DNA of 64,000 bases. Source: Serratia fonticola (GTDB lineage: Bacteria > Pseudomonadota > Gammaproteobacteria > Enterobacterales > Enterobacteriaceae). This document shows, piece after piece, positions 36,043 to 44,849 of this stretch (positions are counted from its first letter, which is position 1; each line of letters starts with the position of its first letter). Under the pieces are notes generated by a model that did no database searches, was not told the DNA's origin, and was given only the letters and a program-made list of their open reading frames with translations. The stretch spans positions 3,596,001 through 3,660,000 of the forward strand of contig NZ_CP011254.1 of assembly GCF_001006005.1 (NCBI RefSeq), in the 5' to 3' direction. The position numbers were made by a program, and so were the translations under genes.

Positions 36043-37416
36043 TCAGCTATGGCTAACCACCACCAGTTTCTGGTTCACAAACTCCTTAATCCCCAGATCT
36101 GACAGTTCACGGCCAAAGCCGGAACGTTTCACACCGCCAAACGGCAGCTCAGGTGCGGTATCGGTTAATGAGTTGATATACACCATGCCGGTTTCAATAC
36201 GTGAGGCCAGCTTTTTGGCTCGTTCAATATCAGTACTGAAGATGGCCCCGCCTAGCCCGTAGTGGGAGTCATTGGCCAGTTTGACGATCTCCTCGTCATC
36301 GCTCACCACATAGACCTGCGCCACCGGGCCGAAGAACTCGGTAAAATAGGCCGGATTATCGCGGCTGATATGCGTGAGGATGGTGGGTTCAAAGAAGTTG
36401 CCTTCGTGCTGTAACGCCTTGCCGCCCAGGTGTAGTTTGGCCCCTTGTTTCACCGCGTCATTGACCTGCTCGATAAGCCCTTCCAGGGCAGACTTGGAGG
36501 ATAGCGGCCCTAAGGTGGTGGTTTCATCCAGCGGATCGCCCATTTTCACATTCTTGAAATGCTCGGTGAGCTGTTGCAGGAAGGCCTTCGCCACTTTCTC
36601 CTGCACGATAAAACGCTTGGCGGCGGTACAGACCTGCCCGGCATTGTTCAGCCGTGCCTCTGCCCCCACTTTGACGGCCTTCTCGAGATCGCAATCGTCG
36701 AGCACGACGAAAACGTCGTTACCCCCCAGTTCCAGCGTGGCCTTTTTCAGCTTCTTGGCCGCCTGAGCCGCCACGATGCTGCCTGCTTTTTCAGAACCGG
36801 TCAGCGCCACACCTTGCACCCGATCGTCGGCGATGATGCTGGCCACCTGATCCTGGGAAATATACAGGTTGGTATAGGCCCCTTTGGGCGCTCCAGCCTC
36901 ATGCACCAGCTTCTCGAACGCTTCGGCGCAGTGCGGCACGATGCTGGCGTGCTTGACCACTACCGGGTTACCGGCCGCCAGGTTAGGGGCGAGTACGCGC
37001 ATCAGTTGGTAGAAAGGAAAGTTCCAAGGCTCGACCGCCATCAACACCCCGATGGGATGATGCTCGACCCAGGCCTCACCCAGGCTGGACTCATAGCTTA
37101 CCGGGGCCAGGAATTTTTGCGCATTATTGGCGTAGTAACGGGCAATCTGGCCACACAGTTTTACTTCGCCACGGCTTTGCTCGATCAGCTTACCCATCTC
37201 AACGCTGGCAATGTTCGCCAGTTCCTCTACCCGGCTCTCCATCAGATCGGCCAGCTTATGCAACACGGGTAAGCGCTGGATGATTTCACCCTTGGCCCAG
37301 TCGGAGTGATACAGCGCATCGGCTTGGGCCAGCGCCAGCTCCACCTGATCGTCGTTATGCGGGGTATATTCTTTAATCAGCTGATTGTTAAAGGGGTTTA
37401 CTGTCTGGTATGGCAT
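36043..37416 (-). CDS. NAD(P)-dependent succinate-semialdehyde dehydrogenase-type enzyme (Sad/YneI-like)
   Basis: A 457-residue aldehyde dehydrogenase. Key motifs are PWNFPFYQLMRVLAPNLAAGNPVVVKHAS (cofactor site), GSEKAGSIVAAQAAKK, the general base Glu in LELGGND, and the catalytic Cys in NNAGQVCTAAKRF. Length and motifs agree with E. coli Sad (YneI). It oxidises succinate semialdehyde to succinate in that case, though other aldehydes are possible. It is convergent with the MalY-like gene and monocistronic, with a standard ATG and GGAGCACTTC upstream. Confidence 0.87.
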   Translation of the reverse strand: MPYQTVNPFNNQLIKEYTPHNDDQVELALAQADALYHSDWAKGEIIQRLPVLHKLADLMESRVEELANIASVEMGKLIEQSRGEVKLCGQIARYYANNAQKFLAPVSYESSLGEAWVEHHPIGVLMAVEPWNFPFYQLMRVLAPNLAAGNPVVVKHASIVPHCAEAFEKLVHEAGAPKGAYTNLYISQDQVASIIADDRVQGVALTGSEKAGSIVAAQAAKKLKKATLELGGNDVFVVLDDCDLEKAVKVGAEARLNNAGQVCTAAKRFIVQEKVAKAFLQQLTEHFKNVKMGDPLDETTTLGPLSSKSALEGLIEQVNDAVKQGAKLHLGGKALQHEGNFFEPTILTHISRDNPAYFTEFFGPVAQVYVVSDDEEIVKLANDSHYGLGGAIFSTDIERAKKLASRIETGMVYINSLTDTAPELPFGGVKRSGFGRELSDLGIKEFVNQKLVVVSHS

Positions 37417-37600
37417 GAAGTGCTCCTTTCGTCGCTCATGTTGACGCCTGACAGACGCCTTATTCAGAACGTTAAGTCTAGACGACAGGGCTGCGAAGGA
37501 GGTGCATAAAGGGCGATCGTGCGCCAGTGCCCCGCATGCAGAGGCTTAATACGAGTTGTGCTGAGATGAGCCTTTGCCCCCAAAAGGGCAAGCTCTACCA

Positions 37601-37639
37601 GCTCCCTCTCCCTGTGAGAGAGGGTTGGGGTGAGGGGGG
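37601..37639. repeat. MITE-like repeat, single end copy
   Basis: GCTCCCTCTCCCTGTGAGAG and AGGGTTGGGGTGAGGGG, one end of the element seen in full at 17195 and 27051. It lies 12 bases beyond the dld stop. The 37417-37651 interval has no other feature. Confidence 0.7.
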
Positions 37640-37651
37640 TAGAATAAAATG

Positions 37652-39349
37652 TTACTGAATGTTATTACCCCAGTGTTTTTGCTTGCTGGTTTTGCCAATG
37701 CCGGGATTAAAACTGTTGGTGGGATCGGCATTCTGATAGAACGCCTGCAAATCCGGCTTGGCATGATACAGATGGCCGACGTTGTGCTCGGCCGGATACT
37801 CCGCACCACGCTGATTGAGGATCGCCAACATCTGTTCTTTCAGCGCATGGCTGTCCGCGCCTTTTTTCACCACATAATCCTGGTGGAACACGTGGCACAT
37901 AAAGTGGCCGTAATACAGCTTGTGCACCAACTGGTTGTCGATCTCCGGCGGCAGAGTTTCAAACCACTCGGTATCGTTGCGGCGCAGGGCGATATCCAGC
38001 GCCAGAATGTCCTCGACCTGATCGGCATGTACCGCGTGATAGCGCACGGCGGCGCCCGCTGCGGCAAAGCGGTGCAGGAACGCTTTCTTGCCTTCTTCAG
38101 GCGTACAGACGAAAAAGTCACCTTCGGCCTGGGCAAAGTAGCTTTTCAGATACTGTTCGGCCTCTGCCACACCCGGTCCGGCCATTTTCAGCAGCAGGTG
38201 GTGTTCAAAGCGTTGGCGATATTCTTTCATGCGCGGCGGCAGATGGTTAGGGGCCAGCTTGCTCAGCTTCTGCATCAGGTTATCGGTGAGGTTGTGCGGT
38301 ATCAGTGGCAGTTTGTTCAGCGTGGCATCCACCCGGCCTTTCAGGGTGAAGAAGCGCGGCATTTGGTCGGTGCCCAGCTTGTCGATCATCATAAAGGTGT
38401 CTTTGCCATACACCTCGGCGATATCGAAAATATCGCGGTGCATATATTCCCCGGCCACCGGCAGATTTTCAAACTGGCTAAGCATATGGCGGCGCAACTC
38501 GGTTAATACTGCGGTGTCGTTGGTGCCGATATAGAACACCTGCTCTTTATCTTCTTTGGCAAAGGTGTCCAGACGTACCGCAAACACCGCCAGCTTACCG
38601 GCACAGCCGGAAGCTTCAAACAGGCGGCGTTTATCGGCGTTAAAGCGGGAAGGGGTATCGGCATCGACATCGCGCACCCGGCTGGCGTATTCGTTGTCCG
38701 AAGCGCGCAGCTCGCCATGTTCAACATCGGTTGGTCGGTAATCGCCCTTTTCCAACCGCGTAAGGATCTCTTCCGGCGTATCGCCCAGGTTAATCCCCAG
38801 ATGATTGACCAACCGTAACTGACCATCGGCGTCCAGCTTGGCGTACAGCGCCATTTCGGTATAGGCCGGGCCGCGTTTGACCAGCGCCCCCCCGGAGTTG
38901 TTGCATATGCCACCGATCACCGAAGCACCAATGCATGAAGAGCCGATCACCGAATGTGGTTCACGGCCATAAGGTTTCAACAGCCTTTCCAGCTTATTGA
39001 GCGTGCTGCCGGGGAAGCCGACTACCTGCTTGCCGTTATCCAACACCTGAATATGATCGAGCCGTAAGGTGCTGACAATCACAATCTCACGGTCATAATC
39101 CTGGCCGCTGGGGGTAGAGCCTTCGGTCAAGCCGGTGTTGGCTGCCTGCATAATCACAATCTTATCGGCGGCGACGCAGGCTTGCAGGATCTGCCACAGT
39201 TGCAGCAGACGGGTAGGGAACACTACGGCCAATGCCTTGCCACCGCCGGAGCGGAAACCTTTGCGATAACGTTCGGTGCTACGCTCGCCGGTCAGCACTT
39301 GCGCGTTGCCAACGATATTCTTCAACTGAGTGATAAATGCCTGCGTCAT
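37652..39349 (-). CDS. dld: Quinone-dependent D-lactate dehydrogenase Dld
   Basis: A membrane-associated FAD enzyme oxidising D-lactate to pyruvate with transfer to the quinone pool. 565 residues from the ATG at 39349, which has GGAG six bases upstream; in-frame ATGs at 39355 and 39361 are alternatives. The FAD-binding region holds MQAANTGLTEGSTPSGQDYDREIVIVSTLRLD and GREPHSVIGSSCIGASVIGGICNNSGGALVKRGPAYTE. The C-terminal half (FFVCTPEEGKKAFLHRFAAAGAA and YPAEHNVGHLYHA) is nearly identical in pattern to E. coli Dld. It sits near pbpG and bglX in E. coli as well. Confidence 0.95.
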   Translation of the reverse strand: MTQAFITQLKNIVGNAQVLTGERSTERYRKGFRSGGGKALAVVFPTRLLQLWQILQACVAADKIVIMQAANTGLTEGSTPSGQDYDREIVIVSTLRLDHIQVLDNGKQVVGFPGSTLNKLERLLKPYGREPHSVIGSSCIGASVIGGICNNSGGALVKRGPAYTEMALYAKLDADGQLRLVNHLGINLGDTPEEILTRLEKGDYRPTDVEHGELRASDNEYASRVRDVDADTPSRFNADKRRLFEASGCAGKLAVFAVRLDTFAKEDKEQVFYIGTNDTAVLTELRRHMLSQFENLPVAGEYMHRDIFDIAEVYGKDTFMMIDKLGTDQMPRFFTLKGRVDATLNKLPLIPHNLTDNLMQKLSKLAPNHLPPRMKEYRQRFEHHLLLKMAGPGVAEAEQYLKSYFAQAEGDFFVCTPEEGKKAFLHRFAAAGAAVRYHAVHADQVEDILALDIALRRNDTEWFETLPPEIDNQLVHKLYYGHFMCHVFHQDYVVKKGADSHALKEQMLAILNQRGAEYPAEHNVGHLYHAKPDLQAFYQNADPTNSFNPGIGKTSKQKHWGNNIQ

Positions 39350-39392
39350 GCCCATCTCCATGTCCCCGCCTGGCTGCAACGGGGTTTAATGT

Positions 39393-40187
39393 TTAATAGC
39401 GTTCCTGATATCCCGCCTCACGTTCTTCTGCGCGCAACGTCAGGATCTCCACGCCGTCAGCGGTAACTGCCACGGTGTGCTCCCATTGGGCGGAAAGCTT
39501 TTTATCGCGGGTGACCACGGTCCAGCCATCTTTCTTCTGTTTGATGCGGTGGTCGCCTTGGTTAATCATCGGTTCGATGGTAAACACCATCCCTTCCTGC
39601 AACACCGTACCGGTGCCTGGCTGGCCGAAGTGTAGCACCGCTGGGCCTTCGTGCATTTCACGGCCAATGCCATGCCCACAATATTCCCGTACTACGCTGT
39701 AACCGGCCTGCTCTGCATGTTGCTGTATGGCGTGGCCGATGTCACCTAGCGTAGCACCGGGTTTCACAGCCCGAATGCCTTGCCACATTGACTCGTAGAC
39801 ATTGTTGACCAGGCGCTTGGCGAGCGGGGTGGTTTGACCGATGCAGTACATCTTGCTGGAATCGGCAATAAAGCCATTATTTTCCAAGGTGATATCGACA
39901 TTGACGATCATCCCGGAACGCAGAATTTTGCTGGCCGATGGGATGCCGTGGCAGATCACTTCGTCGATCGAGGTATTGAGCACGTAGGGGAAATCATACT
40001 GGCCCTTGCTGGCAGGGCGCGATTTCAGCTCATTGACGATAAAGGCTTCGGTACGGTCATTGATCTCCATGGTGGTGATCCCTTCGCAGATCACCTCATC
40101 GAGCATGGCAAACACCTTGGCCAGCAGCGCGCCGGAGTGGCGCATGATGGCTATCTCCTGCGGCGTTTTAATCACAATATCTTTCAC
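39393..40187 (-). CDS. map: Type I methionine aminopeptidase, second copy
   Basis: A 264-residue metallo-aminopeptidase removing N-terminal Met. All five metal ligands are present: Asp in VNVDITL, Asp in GFIADSSKM, His in YCGHGIGREMHEGP, Glu in FTIEPMIN and Glu in QWEHTV. The substrate His in VICHGIP is also kept. The housekeeping map of enterobacteria lies beside rpsB, so this is a paralogue. It overlaps the upstream ParD-like gene by four bases, so the two are co-translated. Its specific client proteins are unknown. Confidence 0.9.
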   Translation of the reverse strand: MKDIVIKTPQEIAIMRHSGALLAKVFAMLDEVICEGITTMEINDRTEAFIVNELKSRPASKGQYDFPYVLNTSIDEVICHGIPSASKILRSGMIVNVDITLENNGFIADSSKMYCIGQTTPLAKRLVNNVYESMWQGIRAVKPGATLGDIGHAIQQHAEQAGYSVVREYCGHGIGREMHEGPAVLHFGQPGTGTVLQEGMVFTIEPMINQGDHRIKQKKDGWTVVTRDKKLSAQWEHTVAVTADGVEILTLRAEEREAGYQERY

Positions 40188-40387
40188 CCAACAATCTCCT
40201 TCAGCGTCAGCGCGTTATCTTTCATCATTTTCTTTACCAGTTGCGGATAGGTCAGCTCCGGGTTCAGCTCTGCCAGCATACCGATCCTGATCCAGTGTTC
40301 CGCCTGTGCGTTAATAGAACGCGACATGGTCAGGCTGGCGAGCCTGAGATCGTCATGTAGCGTCTCCGAGATTTTTACGATCCCCAT
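40184..40387 (-). CDS. ParD-like ribbon-helix-helix protein
   Basis: A 67-residue protein beginning GIVKISETLHDDLRLASLTMSRSINAQAEHWIRIG, a typical RHH strand and first helix (basic-polar strand KISETLHDDLR). The tail TYPQLVKKMMKDNALTLKEIVG is helical. No ParE-type toxin follows; instead its stop overlaps the start of the second methionine aminopeptidase gene. The ATG at 40387 is chosen to match the RHH fold; the frame is open 21 codons further. Likely roles are autoregulation of the operon or contact with the peptidase. Confidence 0.8.
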   Translation of the reverse strand: MGIVKISETLHDDLRLASLTMSRSINAQAEHWIRIGMLAELNPELTYPQLVKKMMKDNALTLKEIVG

Positions 40388-40558
40388 AGCAGACTCCGTA
40401 AGCGAACAATATACGGAGTGTATACGTTTTGGATGCTGTGGGTTTGGCATTCTGTGGCGCAGGCATTTTAGGCCGAATGGTCATTGCCGGGGTCGCACAA
40501 TGCGTTTATTGTGATCGTCGGCTTTGTTGCCATGACTTTTTTAAGAAGGATTTAGGGC

Positions 40559-41665
40559 GTGACTAAACTACGTGTTGGGGTGATCTTTGGGGGCAAATCG
40601 GCGGAGCATGAGGTTTCGCTGCAGTCGGCAAAAAATATTCTGGATGCCATCGACAAAGAGAAGTTTGACGTCACGCTGCTGGGCATTGATAAGCAGGGGC
40701 AGTGGCACCTTAACGATGCCTCCAACTTCCTGTTGAATGCGGAAAACCCGGCGTTGATCGCGCTGAACCACTCGAATAAAAACGTGGCGCTGGTCCCTGG
40801 GTATGAGAAACAGCAACTGATAGAGGCTGATGGGGCCGGTGCGCTGGGCCAGCTCGACGTGGTGTTCCCGATCGTCCATGGCACCTTGGGGGAGGATGGC
40901 TCGCTGCAAGGGCTACTGCGGATGGCAAATATGCCGTTCGTAGGAGCGGGCGTGTTGGGCTCTGCCGTCAGCATGGACAAAGACGTGACCAAACGCCTGC
41001 TGCGGGATGCTGGGCTGGCAGTAGCCCCGTTCGTCACGTTAACGCGTTCCAACCGCAACAAGTACGGTTTTGCGCAATTAAGTGAAAGCCTGGGGTTACC
41101 GCTGTTTGTTAAACCGGCGAACCAGGGTTCCTCCGTTGGCGTCAGTAAGGTACATAACCAGGCTGAGTTCGAGCAGGCTATCGCCCTGGCATTCAGTTTC
41201 GACCATAAAGTGCTGGTGGAGTCGGCTATTGTGGGCCGTGAGATCGAATGCGCGGTATTGGGCAACGATAATCCACAGGCCAGCGTCTGTGGCGAAATCA
41301 TCCTTAGCGATGAGTTCTACTCTTACGACACCAAGTACATTAATGAGCAGGGCGCTCAGGTGGTGGTACCGGCGGCGATCGATCAGGAAGTCAGCGATAA
41401 AATCCGCGAAGTGGCATTGCAAGCCTTCAAGGCGCTGGATTGCTTGGGTATGGCGCGCGTCGACGTATTCCTGACGCCGGATAATAACGTGATTATCAAC
41501 GAGATTAATACGTTGCCTGGCTTCACCAATATCAGCATGTATCCAAAACTGTGGGGAGCCAGCGGGGTGAGCTATACCCAGTTGATCACCGCGTTGATTG
41601 AGCTGGCTCTTGAGCGCCATCAGCAAGATCGCGGGCTGAACAGCTCGGTGTTTGACAGCAAGTAA
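40559..41665 (+). CDS. ddlA: D-alanine--D-alanine ligase A
   Basis: A 368-residue ATP-grasp ligase making the D-Ala-D-Ala dipeptide for peptidoglycan. [72 protein letters not shown] and [20 protein letters not shown] follow DdlA, rather than DdlB, throughout. It starts with a GTG at 40559 (AGGATTTAGGGC upstream); no ATG is nearby. It ends at a shared terminator facing the binding-protein gene. Confidence 0.95.
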   Translation: MTKLRVGVIFGGKSAEHEVSLQSAKNILDAIDKEKFDVTLLGIDKQGQWHLNDASNFLLNAENPALIALNHSNKNVALVPGYEKQQLIEADGAGALGQLDVVFPIVHGTLGEDGSLQGLLRMANMPFVGAGVLGSAVSMDKDVTKRLLRDAGLAVAPFVTLTRSNRNKYGFAQLSESLGLPLFVKPANQGSSVGVSKVHNQAEFEQAIALAFSFDHKVLVESAIVGREIECAVLGNDNPQASVCGEIILSDEFYSYDTKYINEQGAQVVVPAAIDQEVSDKIREVALQAFKALDCLGMARVDVFLTPDNNVIINEINTLPGFTNISMYPKLWGASGVSYTQLITALIELALERHQQDRGLNSSVFDSK

Positions 41666-41676
41666 ATGGTGTTTTC

Positions 41677-41705
41677 CTGGCACTCTCCGAGTTGAAGAGT
41701 GCCAG
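41677..41705. terminator. Bidirectional hairpin between ddlA and the binding-protein gene
   Basis: CTGGCACTCT-N9-AGAGTGCCAG, a perfect 10-bp stem between convergent stop codons. Confidence 0.7.
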
Positions 41706-41716
41706 AAGACAACGGT

Positions 41717-42499
41717 TTATTTCACCGTCACATCGATATCGCCAAAATACTTCTTGGACAGTTCGCCAATGGTGCCTTGCTGCTTCACCTTGGCGATGGC
41801 TTCGTTGAGCTTTTTCAGCGTCGCGGTGTCGTCTTTACGCAGACCGAAGGCGATGCCTTCACCCAGGATTTTATCGTCCTGTACCGCATCACCAACAAAT
41901 GCGAAGCCTTTACCATCTGGATGAGCCAGGAAACCGCTCTGCCCGGCAGGGGCCATGATCAAGGTGGCATCCAGGCGGCCAGCGGTCAGATCCAGATAGA
42001 CCTGGTTTTGATCCTGATAGGATACGACATCAACCCCTTCCGGTGCCCAGTGTGCCTTGGCATAGTTTTCCTGAATGGAACCCTGCAACACGCCGACGTG
42101 TTTCCCCGCCAGCGATTTGGCATCGGGTTTCAGGCCGCTGTCGGCCTTGGCAATCAGGCGGTTTGGCACCTGATAAATCGAATCGGTAAACGCAATCGCC
42201 TGCCTACGCTGCTCGGTGACGTTCATCGCCGAGTTAATCACGTCAAATTTGCGGGCCTGTAGTGCCGGGATCAGGCTGTCGAACGAGGTTTCTACCCAGC
42301 TGCATTTGACCTGTGCGGCGGCGCACACGGCGTTACCCAGATCGATATCAAACCCTTCCAACTGGCCGCTGGCGGATTTGGACTCGAAAGGCGGGTATAG
42401 CGCTTCAAGGCCAAAACGCAGGCTATTCTCTGCCGCCAGTGTGGAACCGGCTGCCAGTAAACATCCCGCCGCGATCAGCGTTTTCAGTGTTTTTTTCAT
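41717..42499 (-). CDS. Periplasmic amino-acid-binding protein (ArgT/HisJ family)
   Basis: A 260-residue secreted protein with a signal peptide (ending TLAA-ENSLRFG). LRFGLEALYPPFESKSASGQLEGFDIDLGNAVCAAAQVKCSWVE and FDVINSAMNVTEQRRQAIAFTDSIY are the lysine/arginine/ornithine- or histidine-binding signatures. No permease or ATPase gene is adjacent, so it must use a distant ABC importer. An upstream transcript would share the leader with nothing else; ybdL ends 34 bases upstream on the same strand, so the two could be co-transcribed. Confidence 0.86.
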   Translation of the reverse strand: MKKTLKTLIAAGCLLAAGSTLAAENSLRFGLEALYPPFESKSASGQLEGFDIDLGNAVCAAAQVKCSWVETSFDSLIPALQARKFDVINSAMNVTEQRRQAIAFTDSIYQVPNRLIAKADSGLKPDAKSLAGKHVGVLQGSIQENYAKAHWAPEGVDVVSYQDQNQVYLDLTAGRLDATLIMAPAGQSGFLAHPDGKGFAFVGDAVQDDKILGEGIAFGLRKDDTATLKKLNEAIAKVKQQGTIGELSKKYFGDIDVTVK

Positions 42500-42532
42500 T
42501 GTTGTTGCTTCCCCATGGTAAAAATCAATGGA

Positions 42533-43687
42533 TCACACCAGACACAGTCGGCGAGCGCCTTCCTGCAGGGTGTCATTATCTTTCGAGAAACTAAGCCGGA
42601 TAATGCCGGTATTGGTGCCGTCGCTGTAAAACGCCGACAGCGGGATGGTTGCCACCTTGGCTTCGCGGATCAAGCGCACCGCAAAGTCGTTGTCGCTTTC
42701 ATTACTGAAACCGCTAAAGCGGGCCAGCATAAAGAAGCTGCCACGGCTGGGCAGTAACTCAAAGCGTGATTTTTGCAACGCGGCTGCCAGCAGATCGCGT
42801 TTTTGCTGGTAAAACTCCGCCAACCCCAGGTAGCTCTGTGGATTATTCAGCGCGGTGGCAAAGGCATATTGCATCGGCGTATCGGCAGAGAACACCATAA
42901 ATTGGTGCACCTTGCGGATTTCATCCATCAGCGCTGCCGGTGCCATGCAGTAACCGACGCGCCAGCCGGTAACGTGATAGGTCTTGCCAAAGGAAGAGAC
43001 GATCACGCTGCGCTCTGCCAGAGCGGGATGGCAGGCCATGCTGTGGTGAATGCCGCCGTCGAAGACCACGTGCTCATATACTTCATCGGAAAGAATGACG
43101 ATATCGGTATTGCGGGTCAGGGCGGTCAGGCGCTCGATATCGTGTTCATCGAATACGCTGCCGGTAGGGTTGTGCGGGCTGTTGACGATGATCATGCGGG
43201 TTTTGCTGTTGATTGCCGCCGCCACCTCATTCCAGTCGATGGTTAAATCTTGCAGCGAAAGCTTGATGGCAACCGGGGTCGCCCCTTGCAGACGCACAAT
43301 CGGGGCGTAGCTGTCGAAGGCGGGTTCGAAATAGATCACCTCATCGCCGGGATGCACCAGCGCGCTGATGGCGGAGTACAACCCTTCACTGGCGCTGGCG
43401 ATCACCGTGATTTCGTCGTCGGCGTCATAGCGGGCGCCATACAGCCGCTCAACTTTTTCCGCCAGTGCATGACGCAGTGCCGCTACGCCGCTCATTGGGG
43501 CGTACTGGTTATGACCTGTGCGCATGGCTTGGGCGACGCCTTCGATCAGTTGTATATCGCAGGCAAAATTGGGGGCGCCCTGCGAAAGATTCAGAGCTTG
43601 ATGTTCGGCGCTCAGTTGGCCAATCACGGTGAAAATGGTAGTGCCAACGTCCGGCAGTTTAGAGCGTTGCGAGCAGGCGCTGTGCAT
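42533..43687 (-). CDS. ybdL: Methionine aminotransferase YbdL-type
   Basis: A 384-residue PLP enzyme. SKLPDVGTTIFTVIGQLSAEHQALNLSQGAPNF, NSPHNPTGSVF, SDEVYEHVVFDG and the PLP lysine in SSFGKTYHVTGWRVGYCMAPA are those of E. coli YbdL, which transfers the amino group of Met (and aromatic amino acids) to keto acids. The ATG at 43687 is preferred because the first five codons of the longer frame are not conserved. It is divergent from a LysR-type gene, with a palindrome just upstream of its start. Confidence 0.88.
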   Translation of the reverse strand: MHSACSQRSKLPDVGTTIFTVIGQLSAEHQALNLSQGAPNFACDIQLIEGVAQAMRTGHNQYAPMSGVAALRHALAEKVERLYGARYDADDEITVIASASEGLYSAISALVHPGDEVIYFEPAFDSYAPIVRLQGATPVAIKLSLQDLTIDWNEVAAAINSKTRMIIVNSPHNPTGSVFDEHDIERLTALTRNTDIVILSDEVYEHVVFDGGIHHSMACHPALAERSVIVSSFGKTYHVTGWRVGYCMAPAALMDEIRKVHQFMVFSADTPMQYAFATALNNPQSYLGLAEFYQQKRDLLAAALQKSRFELLPSRGSFFMLARFSGFSNESDNDFAVRLIREAKVATIPLSAFYSDGTNTGIIRLSFSKDNDTLQEGARRLCLV

Positions 43688-43705
43688 GGGGGCTCCTGGC
43701 AAAAG

Positions 43706-43720
43706 ATTCGAGTGTCGAAT
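43706..43720. promoter_or_regulatory. Probable LysR operator between ybdL and its divergent regulator
   Basis: ATTCGA-GTG-TCGAAT is a perfect 6-bp inverted repeat with a 3-base centre, 19 bases upstream of the ybdL start. It fits the T-N11-A form. Confidence 0.55.
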
Positions 43721-43826
43721 GATTAAGCATCAGTTAGGATGGGCTAACAAGAGAAAATTCGTCATGCTTGCCATGCAGCCAGATCATGGCTGACAGTGAA
43801 AATAAATGCAGGTATCGGGATTTATT

Positions 43827-44753
43827 ATGCAAACATCGCTGCCGTCGCTCGACGTGCTGAAAACCTTTGTGGTGGTCGCTGAGCGTCTCAATTTCACCCA
43901 TGCCGCCCAGACGCTGCATCTGACGCAGGGTGCGGTCAGCCGCCAGATCCTGGGGTTGGAACAGCAACTGGGTTATCCGCTGTTCAGCCGCCGCGCGCGT
44001 GGGCTAACGCTAACGCCACAGGGCGCGCTGCTGTTGGCGCCGGTGCAGCTGGCGTTAGAGCAATTGGCGCAAGCGCTGGCCAAGGCCGGGGAACAGCCGG
44101 GTACGCTACGCGTCAAATGCCCAACCTGTGCGATGCGCTGGGTATTGCCGCGTATTATTCGCCTGCAGAATGAACGGCCAGAGATGCATATCGAACTGAC
44201 CGCGTCGGTGTCGCACGGGCTGGATTTTGGCAGCGAACATTTTGATGCGGCGGTGGTGTTTGGCAAACCTCAGGGCAAACGGCTGGTGGTGCACCATCTG
44301 TTTGATGAGATCCTGACGCCGGTCTGCACGCCAAACTATCTGCCCGAGCAGGTTAGGCCACCAGAACCTGCCGATCTGGCGGAGACAACCTTGCTGCATC
44401 CCACGCGCGATCGCCGTGATTGGTTGCTATGGTTGAAAGCGGCGGGGCAGGCGGCTTTGCCTTCCGCCAAGTCACAGCATTTTGATACGCTCGATCTGGC
44501 GATGAGCGCCGCATTACAGGGCTGTGGTATCGCCATCGGCGATCTGTGCCTGCTGGAGGAGGATATTCAGGCCAATCGCATTATTACGCCGTTCCCGATC
44601 AGCGTGGTCAGCGGTGCCGCCTATTATCTGGTTTACCCCGAACATGCGGTGGTGCCTGCGGCTTTAACCCGGCTGGTGGAGTGGCTGGGGGCAGAGGCGC
44701 AAGCCAGCCGGACCAGACTGCATCATCTGCTAACAACAACGCAGACGAATTGA
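43827..44753 (+). CDS. LysR-family regulator divergent from ybdL (GcvA-like)
   Basis: A 308-residue LTTR. The helix-turn-helix is SLDVLKTFVVVAERLNFTHAAQTLHLTQGAVSRQILGLEQQLGYPLF. The effector domain has VKCPTCAMRWVLPRIIRL and LATSALQG-type GcvA-like features. The start at 43827 gives the typical N-terminus; the upstream codons of the longer frame are not LTTR-like. The divergent arrangement suggests that it controls ybdL and perhaps itself. Confidence 0.84.
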   Translation: MQTSLPSLDVLKTFVVVAERLNFTHAAQTLHLTQGAVSRQILGLEQQLGYPLFSRRARGLTLTPQGALLLAPVQLALEQLAQALAKAGEQPGTLRVKCPTCAMRWVLPRIIRLQNERPEMHIELTASVSHGLDFGSEHFDAAVVFGKPQGKRLVVHHLFDEILTPVCTPNYLPEQVRPPEPADLAETTLLHPTRDRRDWLLWLKAAGQAALPSAKSQHFDTLDLAMSAALQGCGIAIGDLCLLEEDIQANRIITPFPISVVSGAAYYLVYPEHAVVPAALTRLVEWLGAEAQASRTRLHHLLTTTQTN

Positions 44754-44849
44754 TTCTGCAAACAAAAAGAGTATGGCAAACTGCGTGCTCACATCTATTA
44801 ATGCCTCCTGGCCGACATTGCTGGCGGGGACGTGCCTGAGAATCAAACT

